From Desulfuromonas thiophila (GTDB taxonomy: Bacteria; Desulfobacterota; Desulfuromonadia; Desulfuromonadales; Desulfuromonadaceae): a DNA stretch of 60,403 nucleotides. Below the pieces are notes generated by a model. It did not search any database and had not been told where the DNA came from. It saw only the letters and a list, made by a program, of their open reading frames with translations. Below, piece by piece: positions 1-7,364 of the stretch. The stretch spans positions 1-60,403 of the forward strand of contig NZ_FNAQ01000014.1 in NCBI RefSeq assembly GCF_900101955.1, read 5' to 3'. The first letter of the stretch is position 1, and every line of letters starts with the position of its first letter. The translations under genes were made by a program, and so were the position numbers.

Positions 1-75
1 CAGCATGACGCAGATGGCGCCGTAAACGAACGACTTGTATCGCTCGACCTTGTTCAGTAGAGTCTTGATCAGCAT
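1..75 (-). mobile_element. ISL3-like transposase, N-terminal fragment cut by window edge
   Basis: Minus-strand frame starting at the ATG at 73-75 and running off the left edge. The 25 visible residues begin MLIKTLLNKVERYKSFVYG, which resembles the N-terminus of ISL3-family transposases (LKTxLNRVxxFxSFVYG). An A/G-rich stretch (GAAAGAAGACA) precedes the ATG. Only the start is visible, so the DDE catalytic domain cannot be checked and the family call rests on this short stretch. The outer inverted repeat of the element should lie between about 76 and 130, but its partner is outside the window. Confidence 0.55.
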
Positions 76-205
76 TGTCTTCTTTCGGTTTGGATTGGTT
101 AGTTTCTGCAAAAACCATCCTATCCACCCGGGGGAGACAATGCTCTAATTTTTACCGCCCTCTACCCACAGATTCTGCGGAGGAGGCAAAATTCAGGAGA
201 GAGCA

Positions 206-2155
206 ATGACTCGGTTAAGGCGGGACAGGAAAGAGATACTAGAAATCAAGAGCCGCTTTCTTGCTGGCCAACCCCTTCCTAAGGGTATTCTTCCCGACCC
301 CATTCGGCGTTCATGGCAGAGGTGCCGGGAAAAGAATCTGGATATCGCACGCCATCCGAATGAGATATCCAGAGTGTCCCAGGGGGCGGTTGACAGATTC
401 CTGGAACGCAGCAAGGAGCTTTTCATTTATGCCGAGCCTGTCATGTCAGAGCTTCAGGAACAGATTTCGGCAACGCACAGCGCTGTGGTTCTTTGTGATG
501 CCAACGGGGTGGTTCTGCATGCCAGCGGAGATCCTGCCTTTATCGACAAAACCCACCATTTAAACCTGCAACCCGGGGGCATCTGGACCGAGGAAGCCAT
601 CGGCACCAACGCCATCGGGACGGCTCTGGTAGAGCGGGTTCCGGTCTCGGTTCACAGTAGTGAGCATTTTCTTATTGCCAACCAGCAGATTAGCTGTTCA
701 GCGGCACCGATCTTCGATGCTTACGAAAAAATTGTCGGCGTGCTGGATGTTTCCAGCGACTGTGGAGTCGACCATCGCCATACCCTGGCCCTGGTCTGTA
801 TGTCGGCACAGATCATCGAGAACCAGATTTTTGCTAGCAGCTGTAAGGGCTCAATTCTCCTTCATTTCCATCTGAGACCTGAATTTATCGGTACTCTTTA
901 TGGGGGAATTGTTGCCATCTCACCAAGCGGAAAACTGCTGGCCTGTAACCGCTTTGCACGTGCAATTCTGGGTTTGGAAAGCTCTTCCTTGATTGGCCAG
1001 GATATCCATGCGCTGTTCACTTTTTCTCCGGCGCAGTTCGCTTCACACCTGAATGATCTCACGGCGCAAGCAATTAGAATTCAGCTACATAATGGCTCAA
1101 CGCTTTTCGGCCGTTTCCAGTTTGCTGCGGAATCTGCGTGGTCCACCATCTCGTCGGCAGACAAGCAGCAGAAGGTCAAGTCTGTGTCTGACGCCAGCCG
1201 TGAAACGAAGCATCTTGATGCCCTCAACCACGGTGATCCGGTGCTTGAAATGGCTATAAAAAAGGCCAAGAAAATCATCAATTATGATATCCCGTTGATT
1301 ATTCAAGGCGAATCTGGTAGCGGCAAGGAGATGTTTGCCAAAGCGTTCCACGAGGAAAGCCTGCGCCGTAACAAGCCTTTTGTTGCACTCAATTGTGCCG
1401 CCATTCCGGAGAATCTGATTGAATCAGAGTTGTTCGGCTATTGTGACGGTGCTTTCACCGGAGCGCGTAAAACGGGCTATGCCGGCAAAATCAAACAAGC
1501 TGACGGCGGTACCCTGTTTTTGGATGAAATCGGCGACATGCCCTTGAATCTGCAGGTTCGGCTGCTGCGCGTGCTGCAGGAACGCAGCGTTACGCCCCTT
1601 GGTGGGACAAAATCTTTAGTCGTCGATTTGAGAATTGTCTGCGCCACAAATAAGCGCCTTTTTGACGAAGTGAAGGCAGGTCGCTTTAGAGAAGATCTTT
1701 ATTACCGCCTCAATGGTTTGGTCATTGAGTTACCTCCACTCAGAAAACGGCAGGACAAACTAAGGCTAGCCCAAAAAATTCTGGAACAGGACAGAAAGCA
1801 TGTGCCGGTTGAATTCTCGAATCAAGTCCTGAATCTGTTTGTTCAGCACAACTGGCCAGGAAACATCCGTCAAATGGTAAATGTTATTAGAACGGCACTT
1901 GCTCTCAGTGATGGGAATAACCAAATCCGACTGGAACATCTGCCCGATGACTTTCTGCAGCAGTCAGAGAATAAAACTGAGCTCGCCAATTCTGAAAAAA
2001 GTGCGACTTGCTGTCTGAAAACTCAGGGGGACTTCCTCATCCATCAGACACTTCGCCAGGAAAATGGCAACATGTCGGCAGCCGCCAGCAAACTGGGGAT
2101 CTCCCGTTCGACTCTCTATCGTAAAATGAAGGCACTGGGGAATGTCATCAATTGA
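206..2155 (+). CDS. AcoR-like sigma-54-dependent transcriptional activator
   Basis: A 649-residue bacterial enhancer-binding protein. The N-terminal part (about residues 75-215) is a GAF-type sensor of the AcoR class (GGIWTEEAIGTNAIGTAL). A PAS-like segment follows at about 230-300. The AAA+ domain carries Walker A GESGSGKE at 368-375, the sigma-54 contact loop GAFTGA at 415-420 and Walker B LFLDEIGDM. A Fis-type helix-turn-helix (SAAASKLGISRSTLYRKMK) closes the protein. All elements needed to activate sigma-54 polymerase are present. AGGAGAG lies 5-6 nt before the ATG. In Pelobacter, AcoR controls acetoin catabolism, but no aco genes are seen here, so the ligand is unknown. Base composition is lower in GC than the genes after 3 kb. 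A -24/-12 promoter lies about 160 bp downstream and may be its target. Confidence 0.9.
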   Translation: MTRLRRDRKEILEIKSRFLAGQPLPKGILPDPIRRSWQRCREKNLDIARHPNEISRVSQGAVDRFLERSKELFIYAEPVMSELQEQISATHSAVVLCDANGVVLHASGDPAFIDKTHHLNLQPGGIWTEEAIGTNAIGTALVERVPVSVHSSEHFLIANQQISCSAAPIFDAYEKIVGVLDVSSDCGVDHRHTLALVCMSAQIIENQIFASSCKGSILLHFHLRPEFIGTLYGGIVAISPSGKLLACNRFARAILGLESSSLIGQDIHALFTFSPAQFASHLNDLTAQAIRIQLHNGSTLFGRFQFAAESAWSTISSADKQQKVKSVSDASRETKHLDALNHGDPVLEMAIKKAKKIINYDIPLIIQGESGSGKEMFAKAFHEESLRRNKPFVALNCAAIPENLIESELFGYCDGAFTGARKTGYAGKIKQADGGTLFLDEIGDMPLNLQVRLLRVLQERSVTPLGGTKSLVVDLRIVCATNKRLFDEVKAGRFREDLYYRLNGLVIELPPLRKRQDKLRLAQKILEQDRKHVPVEFSNQVLNLFVQHNWPGNIRQMVNVIRTALALSDGNNQIRLEHLPDDFLQQSENKTELANSEKSATCCLKTQGDFLIHQTLRQENGNMSAAASKLGISRSTLYRKMKALGNVIN

Positions 2156-2230
2156 CGGGCTGGGTGGTACGCTGGCATAGCAGTGTGGAGATATTCGTCA
2201 TGAGCACCACAAGCTGTAGCGGCGAGCCAC

Positions 2231-2248
2231 ATTTCGGCAGAACGAAAT
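2231..2248. promoter_or_regulatory. candidate upstream activator site (inverted repeat)
   Basis: Perfect inverted repeat ATTCG-class: ATTTCG, a 6-nt spacer, then CGAAAT. It lies about 70 bp upstream of the -24 element at 2318, the distance expected for an enhancer-binding-protein site. That the neighbouring activator binds here is inference. Confidence 0.4.
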
Positions 2249-2315
2249 TGCAGAAGAATGATTCTTTTTATTGAATAACCAGTATGTTAAGCGGGAAAAA
2301 GGGACTGTTTGAGGA

Positions 2316-2332
2316 TTGGCACTGGTAATGCA
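2316..2332 (+). promoter_or_regulatory. sigma-54 (-24/-12) promoter
   Basis: TTGGCACTGGTAATGCA matches the sigma-54 consensus TGGCAC-N5-TTGCA. GG is at 2318-2319 and GC at 2330-2331 with the required 10-bp interval. Transcription should start near 2343. It lies downstream of a sigma-54 activator gene and on the same strand. Confidence 0.75.
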
Positions 2333-2342
2333 AAAGAAGGAT

Positions 2343-2502
2343 GACATAGAGCGTCACTGAGACGTTTTAAGAAGTACCCTGAAGATGTGGAAGGCGTGGA
2401 TAACTGTCCCCGCAACAGTTCCCACAATAACCCCGAAACATTTTCAACCTCCACCTTGCCGGGTGCGCATTTTTATACCTCCTTGGCGCACCCGGTTTTT
2501 TT
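2343..2502 (+). ncRNA. candidate sigma-54-dependent small RNA
   Basis: The predicted transcript runs about 160 nt from the sigma-54 promoter to the intrinsic terminator at 2459-2503. No ORF in it has both a Shine-Dalgarno and a stop before the terminator: the first ATG gives only ATG-ACA-TAG, and the ATG at 2385 reads through the terminator. The RNA contains two C-rich anti-Shine-Dalgarno-like ACCTCC motifs, at 2448-2453 just before the terminator stem and at 2478-2483 in the terminator loop. This is compatible with a regulatory RNA that pairs with ribosome-binding sites. An attenuated leader of a lost operon is the main alternative. Confidence 0.45.
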
Positions 2503-2503
2503 A
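2459..2503 (+). terminator. intrinsic terminator of the sigma-54 transcript
   Basis: Perfect 10-bp stem CCGGGTGCGC (2459-2468) / GCGCACCCGG (2486-2495) followed directly by seven T residues. Confidence 0.8.
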
Positions 2504-2726
2504 TCCATCCCGGCCGATAGCTGCACGGGATCTTCCCGGCCGGCCGGCTCTGGCTTATGCTCCGTGGCATCGTCGCAGACGACCACAAGGAGAAGGGGCG
2601 GACTTCCCAGTTGTGTCTCTGTGATCATCTGCATTCAATATCTTGCCCTGGCTGCTGTTACATGCCGTGTGTTCGCTGTGGCGGTGCATTAACGGATGAC
2701 CTCCACCTGAAAAATAAACGCAGAAA

Positions 2727-2768
2727 GGCCGGAACCCTCAGTCTTGCTTGGGGTTCCGGCCTCTTTTT
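2727..2768 (+). terminator. intrinsic terminator, orphan
   Basis: Perfect 11-bp stem GGCCGGAACCC (2727-2737) / GGGTTCCGGCC (2751-2761) followed by TCTTTTT. No convincing gene lies between it and the previous terminator at 2503. The 223 nt in between hold a weak TTATGCT -10-like element near 2552 and a Cys-rich open frame that runs into the terminator. On the minus strand it could also stop the tRNA-Leu transcript, although the T-tract there is interrupted. Confidence 0.7.
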
Positions 2769-2860
2769 GTGCATCCGGTCGTTATTGCTTGTGCTCTATT
2801 CTGCGATGTATCTAATGACACATCGCGGGGCCTGCAGCTAACTTGCCAGATTTATTCAGT

Positions 2861-2946
2861 TGGTGCCGAAGGCCGGGATCGAACCGGCACGCCCGGAAGG
2901 CATCGGTTTTTGAGACCGACGTGTCTACCAATTCCACCACTTCGGC
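2861..2946 (-). tRNA. tRNA-Leu(CAA)
   Basis: The minus strand folds as an 86-nt class II tRNA. The acceptor stem GCCGAAG pairs with CTTCGGC, the anticodon loop CTCAAAA gives anticodon CAA (reads UUG), there is a long variable arm typical of tRNA-Leu, the T-arm contains GGTTCGATCCC, and the 3' CCA is encoded. The 3' end faces the low-GC block to the left, where integrative elements usually insert. Confidence 0.95.
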
Positions 2947-3106
2947 GTAGGTAAGGCGGGATTATAGAGACTTGGCCGGCAGGGGTCAAGTTTTTATCTG
3001 TGGTCACAGATGCTGCCGGGGCAGATTTTATAGCGTCACTTCCTGTTGCCGGGTGGATTTTTTGCTAGACTTCCTGTCTGCGGGAAATTACGGGGGGGAG
3101 GCGATT

Positions 3107-4129
3107 ATGGACGTGGCGCTGTATTGGCAGGCGCAAGCCGACGGGCGGGTACGTTGTCTTTTGTGCCCGCACCGGTGTCTGATCGGGCCGGGCCAGCGGG
3201 GGTTGTGTCAGGTGCGGCAGAACCGGGATGGCATGCTGCTGAGTTTGAATTGCCAGCGGATTGTGGCTCTGCATGTCGATCCGGTGGAAAAAAAGCCCCT
3301 GTTTCACTATGCCCCCGGCAGCCGTACCCTGTCGCTGGCGGCAGCCGGCTGTAACCTGCGTTGCCGTCATTGCCAGAATGCGGCCATTTCCCAGGTGCGC
3401 GGGCCCGTGCCGGGTGAGCGGCTGGAACCGGCCCAACTGGTGGCGCAGGCACGGGCCAGTGGCTGTCGCAGTCTGGCCTATACCTATACCGAACCGACGG
3501 TTTTCTTTGAAACGGTGTTGAAGACGGCGCGGGCCGCCCGCGATGCCGGGTTGGACAACCTGCTGGTCAGCAACGGCTATATCGCACCGGAACCCTTGCT
3601 CCAATTGGCACCGTTGCTGGCTGCGGCCAACATCGACCTGAAGGCGTTTTCAGACCCGGTTTATCGTCAGCTGTGCGGTGCCCGGCTGGAACCGGTGTTG
3701 GCCAGTTTGCGGCTGCTGCGCAGGCTGGGGGTCTGGCTGGAGGTGACGACCCTGGTGATTCCTGGCTACAACGACGATACGCAACAGTTGCGCCAGATCG
3801 CCGGTTTTATTGCCACGGAACTGGGAGAGCAAACGCCCTGGCATCTCAGTGCTTTTTTCCCGGCTTACCAGCTGCTGGATGTGCCACCAACGCCGGCCGC
3901 AACCCTGGAACAGGCCTGGCAGATTGGCCGTGACCAGGGCCTGCGCCATGTCTACACCGGCAATCTGGCGGCGGGGCAGGAAGAAACCTTCTGCAGCGGT
4001 TGCGGTCGGCTGTTGATCAGCCGACGGGGCTATCGTCTGATCCAGGTTGAGCTGCAGCAGGGATGTTGCCGTTTTTGCCGAACGCCTCTGGCTGGGGTGG
4101 CGCTCGCGGATTGCGGGGCGGTTGCATGA
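3107..4129 (+). CDS. amrS: AmmeMemoRadiSam-type radical SAM enzyme (AmrS)
   Basis: A 340-residue radical SAM protein. The frame is open upstream, but the ATG at 3107 is preceded by GGGGAGG and begins MDVALYWQAQ, the usual AmrS N-terminus. An N-terminal Cys cluster (CLLCPHRC) precedes the SAM [4Fe-4S] motif CNLRCRHC. A C-terminal zinc-ribbon-like CSGCG...CRFC segment extends past the TIM barrel. AmrS acts with AmrA and AmrB partners, which are not in this window. The next gene overlaps by 4 bp (ATGA), so the two are translationally coupled. The substrate is not known. Confidence 0.85.
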   Translation: MDVALYWQAQADGRVRCLLCPHRCLIGPGQRGLCQVRQNRDGMLLSLNCQRIVALHVDPVEKKPLFHYAPGSRTLSLAAAGCNLRCRHCQNAAISQVRGPVPGERLEPAQLVAQARASGCRSLAYTYTEPTVFFETVLKTARAARDAGLDNLLVSNGYIAPEPLLQLAPLLAAANIDLKAFSDPVYRQLCGARLEPVLASLRLLRRLGVWLEVTTLVIPGYNDDTQQLRQIAGFIATELGEQTPWHLSAFFPAYQLLDVPPTPAATLEQAWQIGRDQGLRHVYTGNLAAGQEETFCSGCGRLLISRRGYRLIQVELQQGCCRFCRTPLAGVALADCGAVA

Positions 4130-4533
4130 GTCAGCTGCCGGATCGCCGACGTCTTGATGATGGCCGTTATGCCAATGATCGTCGTATGGGCCGAGAACGC
4201 CGCCAGGGACCGGATCTGGCGCAGCAGCTGTTGCGTATGCTGGCCGCGCTGAGCTGGCTGCTGGTGTTGGCCGCCTTTTTTCTGATCAGTCTGGCCAAGC
4301 CGCAGACGGAAACCTTTTTCGAGCGCTATAACAATTTGCCGGTGCAGACGCAATGGAACGCCGAACTGCTGGTTTATGTGTTCTGGCTGCTGCTGGCGGC
4401 TATCCTCTGTGGCGGGCTGGGGCTGGGGTTTAATCTGCTGCGTTTGCGTCGGCGCGATGATTCCGTGCGGTTGTCGCTGGTGCTGGCCGGTCTGCTGTCG
4501 CTGCTGGGCTTGTTGTGGTTTCTGCGCCTGTGA
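4126..4533 (+). CDS. small membrane protein, unknown function
   Basis: A 135-residue protein starting at the ATG of an ATGA overlap with the radical SAM gene. A basic cytoplasmic head (MSQLPDRRRLDDGRYANDRR) is followed by three predicted membrane segments near residues 35-55, 80-105 and 115-133. No family is recognised. Its last 104 bp overlap the 3' end of the convergent yidD gene, so the third membrane segment is encoded antisense to the variable YidD tail. The coupling to amrS supports a real gene. Confidence 0.6.
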   Translation: MSQLPDRRRLDDGRYANDRRMGRERRQGPDLAQQLLRMLAALSWLLVLAAFFLISLAKPQTETFFERYNNLPVQTQWNAELLVYVFWLLLAAILCGGLGLGFNLLRLRRRDDSVRLSLVLAGLLSLLGLLWFLRL

Positions 4534-4945
4534 GGGGGGCGGGCTGGCGACAGGCCAGCCAGAAGTCGTTGTTCTCCAGCGGATCGGCATAGCGCACCGG
4601 ATTGAAGCTGGGCAGGGGGTGGGTTTTTTCCGCCGGACTGGTTTCATGCAGCAGCCGGTCAACGGTGAGACAGGTGCCGAGCACGGGGCCATGGCGTTGC
4701 AGGGCCTGCAGGGCATAGGCGCTGCAACTGGGATACATGGGGCAGCGCGGGCTGTCCACCGGGCTGATGTAGCGTTGGAAGAAGCGGATGCCCTGTATCA
4801 GCGGGTTCAGGCTCTCATCCGGGTGTGGCGCGGCCGTGGTGGGTGTTGATGGCGGTTGCCAGCAATCGGCCGAAGCCTGGGCGAGGGGCATAACCCGGCT
4901 GACACACAGCAGAATCACTGCCACCGACAGGGCCTGCTTCATCAT
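4430..4945 (-). CDS. yidD: membrane protein insertion efficiency factor YidD
   Basis: A 171-residue YidD/DUF37 protein. The hallmark core is GIRFFQRYISP followed by CPMYPSCSAYALQAL and, later, DPLENNDFW. YidD assists insertion of inner-membrane proteins by YidC. This copy has an N-terminal hydrophobic segment (residues 1-25) that could be a signal or anchor, and a Thr/Ala/Pro-rich C-terminal tail of about 35 residues beyond the domain. The family is usually 70-100 residues long. The gene starts 4 bp inside the end of rarA, so the two share a transcript. The tail overlaps the convergent membrane-protein gene. Confidence 0.85.
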   Translation of the reverse strand: MMKQALSVAVILLCVSRVMPLAQASADCWQPPSTPTTAAPHPDESLNPLIQGIRFFQRYISPVDSPRCPMYPSCSAYALQALQRHGPVLGTCLTVDRLLHETSPAEKTHPLPSFNPVRYADPLENNDFWLACRQPAPLTGAETTTSPAATADRPAPATTARNHRADANAAD

Positions 4946-6261
4946 GGCTGAGGCGGATTTTGCTGCCGCAACTGCTGCAGATAGCGCAACCGTTCGGCCA
5001 TGGTTTTTTCGTAGCCGCGGTCAACGGGTTGATAGAACTGCTGTCCGACCAGAGCTTCGGGCAGGTAGTCCTGCGCCAGATAGCCTTCGGCGCTGTCGTG
5101 GGCGTAGCGGTAACCGGCGCCGTAGCCCTGCGCCTTCATCAGGCGGGTCGGAGCATTGCGCAGATGCAGCGGCACGGGCAGGCTGCCGCTGCGACGCACC
5201 TCGGCCTGGGCGGCATTGATGGCGGCATAGGCGGCGTTGCTTTTGGGTGCGCAGGCCAGATAGCTGGTGGCCTGGGCCAGCACAATGCGGCCCTCCGGCA
5301 TGCCGATGAACTGCAGGGCTTGCTGGGCCGCCACGGCCAGCTGTAAGCCGCGTGGATCAGCATTGCCGATATCCTCGGCGGCCAGAATTACCAGCCGGCG
5401 GACGATAAACAGCGGATCTTCTCCCGCTTCGATCAGGCGTGCCAGCCAGTAGAGGGCACCATCGGGATCGCTGCCGCGTACACTTTTGATCAGGGCGGAG
5501 ATGACATTGTAGTGCTCCTCGGCGCCCTTGTCGTAACGCAGGCTGCGTTGTTGCAGCAGTTCGGCCAATTCCGGGGCGCGCACAGGACGGCCTTGAGCCA
5601 TGCTGGCGACCAGCTCCAGATTGCCCAAGGCGATGCGGGCATCGCCGTCGGCCTGTGCGGCCAGCCAGTCGAGGCTTTCGTCGTCGATGGCCAGAGTCTG
5701 ATCGGCCAGCCCTGCCGGGCTGGTCAGGGCACGCTGGAGCAGCTGGCGGATGTCGGCCACCTCCAGCGGATGAAGCACGAACACGCGGGTGCGCGACAGA
5801 AGTGCGGCATTGACCTCGAAGGACGGATTCTCCGTGGTGGCACCGATCAGCACGATGTCGCCCTGTTCCACGGCGGGCAGAAAGGCGTCCTGCTGTGCCT
5901 TGTTCAGGCGGTGGATTTCGTCGACAAACAGCAGGGTGCGGCGGCTGTAGAGCTGGCGCTGCTGCCGCGCCTCGGCGATAAGTGCCCGGAAATCCTTGAC
6001 ACCGTGGGCAATGGCGGAATAGGAGACGAAACGACAACGGGTGGTGCGGGCGATCACCTGGGCCAGGCTGGTTTTGCCGCAACCGGGCGGCCCCCAGAAA
6101 ATGGCCGAACTGAGCCGGTCCTGCTCGATCAACTGGCGCAGAGGACGGCCGGGGGCCAGCAGATGGGCCTGGCCGGCTACGTCGTCGAGCTGTTGCGGCC
6201 GCAGCCGCTCGGCTAGCGGTGTCTGTCCATCCAGGCGGGTTTCAGAAAAAAGGTCTGTCAT
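4942..6261 (-). CDS. rarA: replication-associated recombination protein RarA (MgsA)
   Basis: A 439-residue AAA+ ATPase of the RarA/MgsA/WRNIP1 family, which acts at stalled replication forks with SSB and RecA. Walker [10 protein letters not shown], Walker [17 protein letters not shown] and sensor [11 protein letters not shown] are visible. They are followed by the C-terminal tetramerisation region ([18 protein letters not shown]). The longer open frame upstream is rejected: [10 protein letters not shown] at 6261 has AGGAAA upstream and matches the family start. YidD follows with a 4-bp overlap. nadK is divergent across a 212-bp promoter region. Confidence 0.93.
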   Translation of the reverse strand: MTDLFSETRLDGQTPLAERLRPQQLDDVAGQAHLLAPGRPLRQLIEQDRLSSAIFWGPPGCGKTSLAQVIARTTRCRFVSYSAIAHGVKDFRALIAEARQQRQLYSRRTLLFVDEIHRLNKAQQDAFLPAVEQGDIVLIGATTENPSFEVNAALLSRTRVFVLHPLEVADIRQLLQRALTSPAGLADQTLAIDDESLDWLAAQADGDARIALGNLELVASMAQGRPVRAPELAELLQQRSLRYDKGAEEHYNVISALIKSVRGSDPDGALYWLARLIEAGEDPLFIVRRLVILAAEDIGNADPRGLQLAVAAQQALQFIGMPEGRIVLAQATSYLACAPKSNAAYAAINAAQAEVRRSGSLPVPLHLRNAPTRLMKAQGYGAGYRYAHDSAEGYLAQDYLPEALVGQQFYQPVDRGYEKTMAERLRYLQQLRQQNPPQP

Positions 6262-6359
6262 TTCGATTGGTTTTCCTCGTGTTCGGGCAGTCGGCGATGG
6301 CGCTACTGTAGCATGGCCGGCCGCCGTGCTCAACGGCCGTGACCCTGCCCTGGCGGTCG

Positions 6360-6388
6360 TGGACATTGAAAAAACCCTGTGCTAGAGT
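6360..6388 (+). promoter_or_regulatory. sigma-70 promoter of nadK
   Basis: TGGACA (6360-6365), a 17-bp spacer and the extended -10 TGC-TAGAGT (6383-6388). It lies in the divergent rarA-nadK region, about 85 bp before the nadK start. Confidence 0.5.
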
Positions 6389-6473
6389 GCCGCATCTTTG
6401 CCTGCCGGCGGGATGACGCTGCTGGTGGCGTTCCCGCTCAGGTGGCATCCTCGTGGAGGTTCGCGGGCGAAAC

Positions 6474-7358
6474 ATGAAGACTGCGATACGCGTAATCGGA
6501 ATCTATGCCAAGCGGACCAATCCCGATGCCATCACCGTGGCCGGGCAGCTGTGCCGCTATCTGACCGGACGCGGTGTGGCTGTGCTGGTCGAGACGCGTC
6601 TGGCCGAGGATTTGCGGGGCCGGGATGCCGCGGAGAACCTTCCTGCCGCCGATGCCGCCAGCCTGCCAGGCCAGGTTGATGCCATTGTGGTGCTTGGCGG
6701 CGATGGCACCCTGATTTCGGTGGCGCGCGATGTCGGTGCGCTGGCGGTTCCCATTCTGGGGGTGAACCTCGGCAGCCTGGGTTTTCTCACTGAAATCACT
6801 CTGGAGGAGCTTTATCCCCAGCTGGAACGGGTGCTGGCCGGTGATTTCACCGTTTCCGAGCGCATCATGCTGCAGGCCCAGATCGTGCGCGACCGCTTGC
6901 CTCTGGCCCAGTACCATGTGCTCAATGATGTGGTTATCAACAAAGGGGCCCTGGCCCGCATCATCGACATGGAGGTCTGGGTCAACGACGACTATCTGAC
7001 CACCTTCAAGGCCGATGGCCTGATCGTGTCCTCGCCCACCGGCTCGACGGCCTACAATCTGGCGGCCGGCGGCCCGATTGTCTATCCCGGTCTGCACTGT
7101 CTGCTCATCACTCCCATCTGTCCCCATACCCTCACCAATCGCCCCATCATTGTATCGGACAACGCCGTTATCCAGATTCGCATGGCCTTCGACAGTGAGC
7201 GGGTGTTCTGCACCGCCGATGGCCAGGTGGGCATGGCGTTGCAGGGGCGTGACGTGGTGGAAATCCGCAAGGCCGAGATGTGCACCCATCTGATCAAGAG
7301 CGCCAGCAAGAATTATTTTGAGGTGCTGCGGGCCAAACTGCGCTGGGGGGAGCGCTAG
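6474..7358 (+). CDS. nadK: NAD kinase
   Basis: A 294-residue ATP-NAD kinase that phosphorylates NAD to NADP. The GGDGT motif is near residue 75 (VVLGGDGTL). The family signatures GVNLGSLGFLTE, NDVVI and DGLIVSSPTGSTAYNLAAGG (substrate loop) are all present. The ATG at 6474 begins MKTAIRVIGIY with GGAGG 14 nt upstream, a rather long spacing; an in-frame GTG at 6453 is the alternative start. recN begins 6 bp after the stop, as in other bacteria where nadK and recN are adjacent. Confidence 0.93.
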   Translation: MKTAIRVIGIYAKRTNPDAITVAGQLCRYLTGRGVAVLVETRLAEDLRGRDAAENLPAADAASLPGQVDAIVVLGGDGTLISVARDVGALAVPILGVNLGSLGFLTEITLEELYPQLERVLAGDFTVSERIMLQAQIVRDRLPLAQYHVLNDVVINKGALARIIDMEVWVNDDYLTTFKADGLIVSSPTGSTAYNLAAGGPIVYPGLHCLLITPICPHTLTNRPIIVSDNAVIQIRMAFDSERVFCTADGQVGMALQGRDVVEIRKAEMCTHLIKSASKNYFEVLRAKLRWGER

Positions 7359-7364
7359 CCTCCC

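Noticed and set aside
2557-2841. Cys-rich 94-codon frame that looks like a zinc protein
   Set aside because: It runs through a strong terminator, and the start lacks a convincing ribosome-binding site.
2972-3106. Longer N-terminus for the radical SAM protein
   Set aside because: No ribosome-binding site at 2972, and family proteins begin near MDVALYW at 3107.
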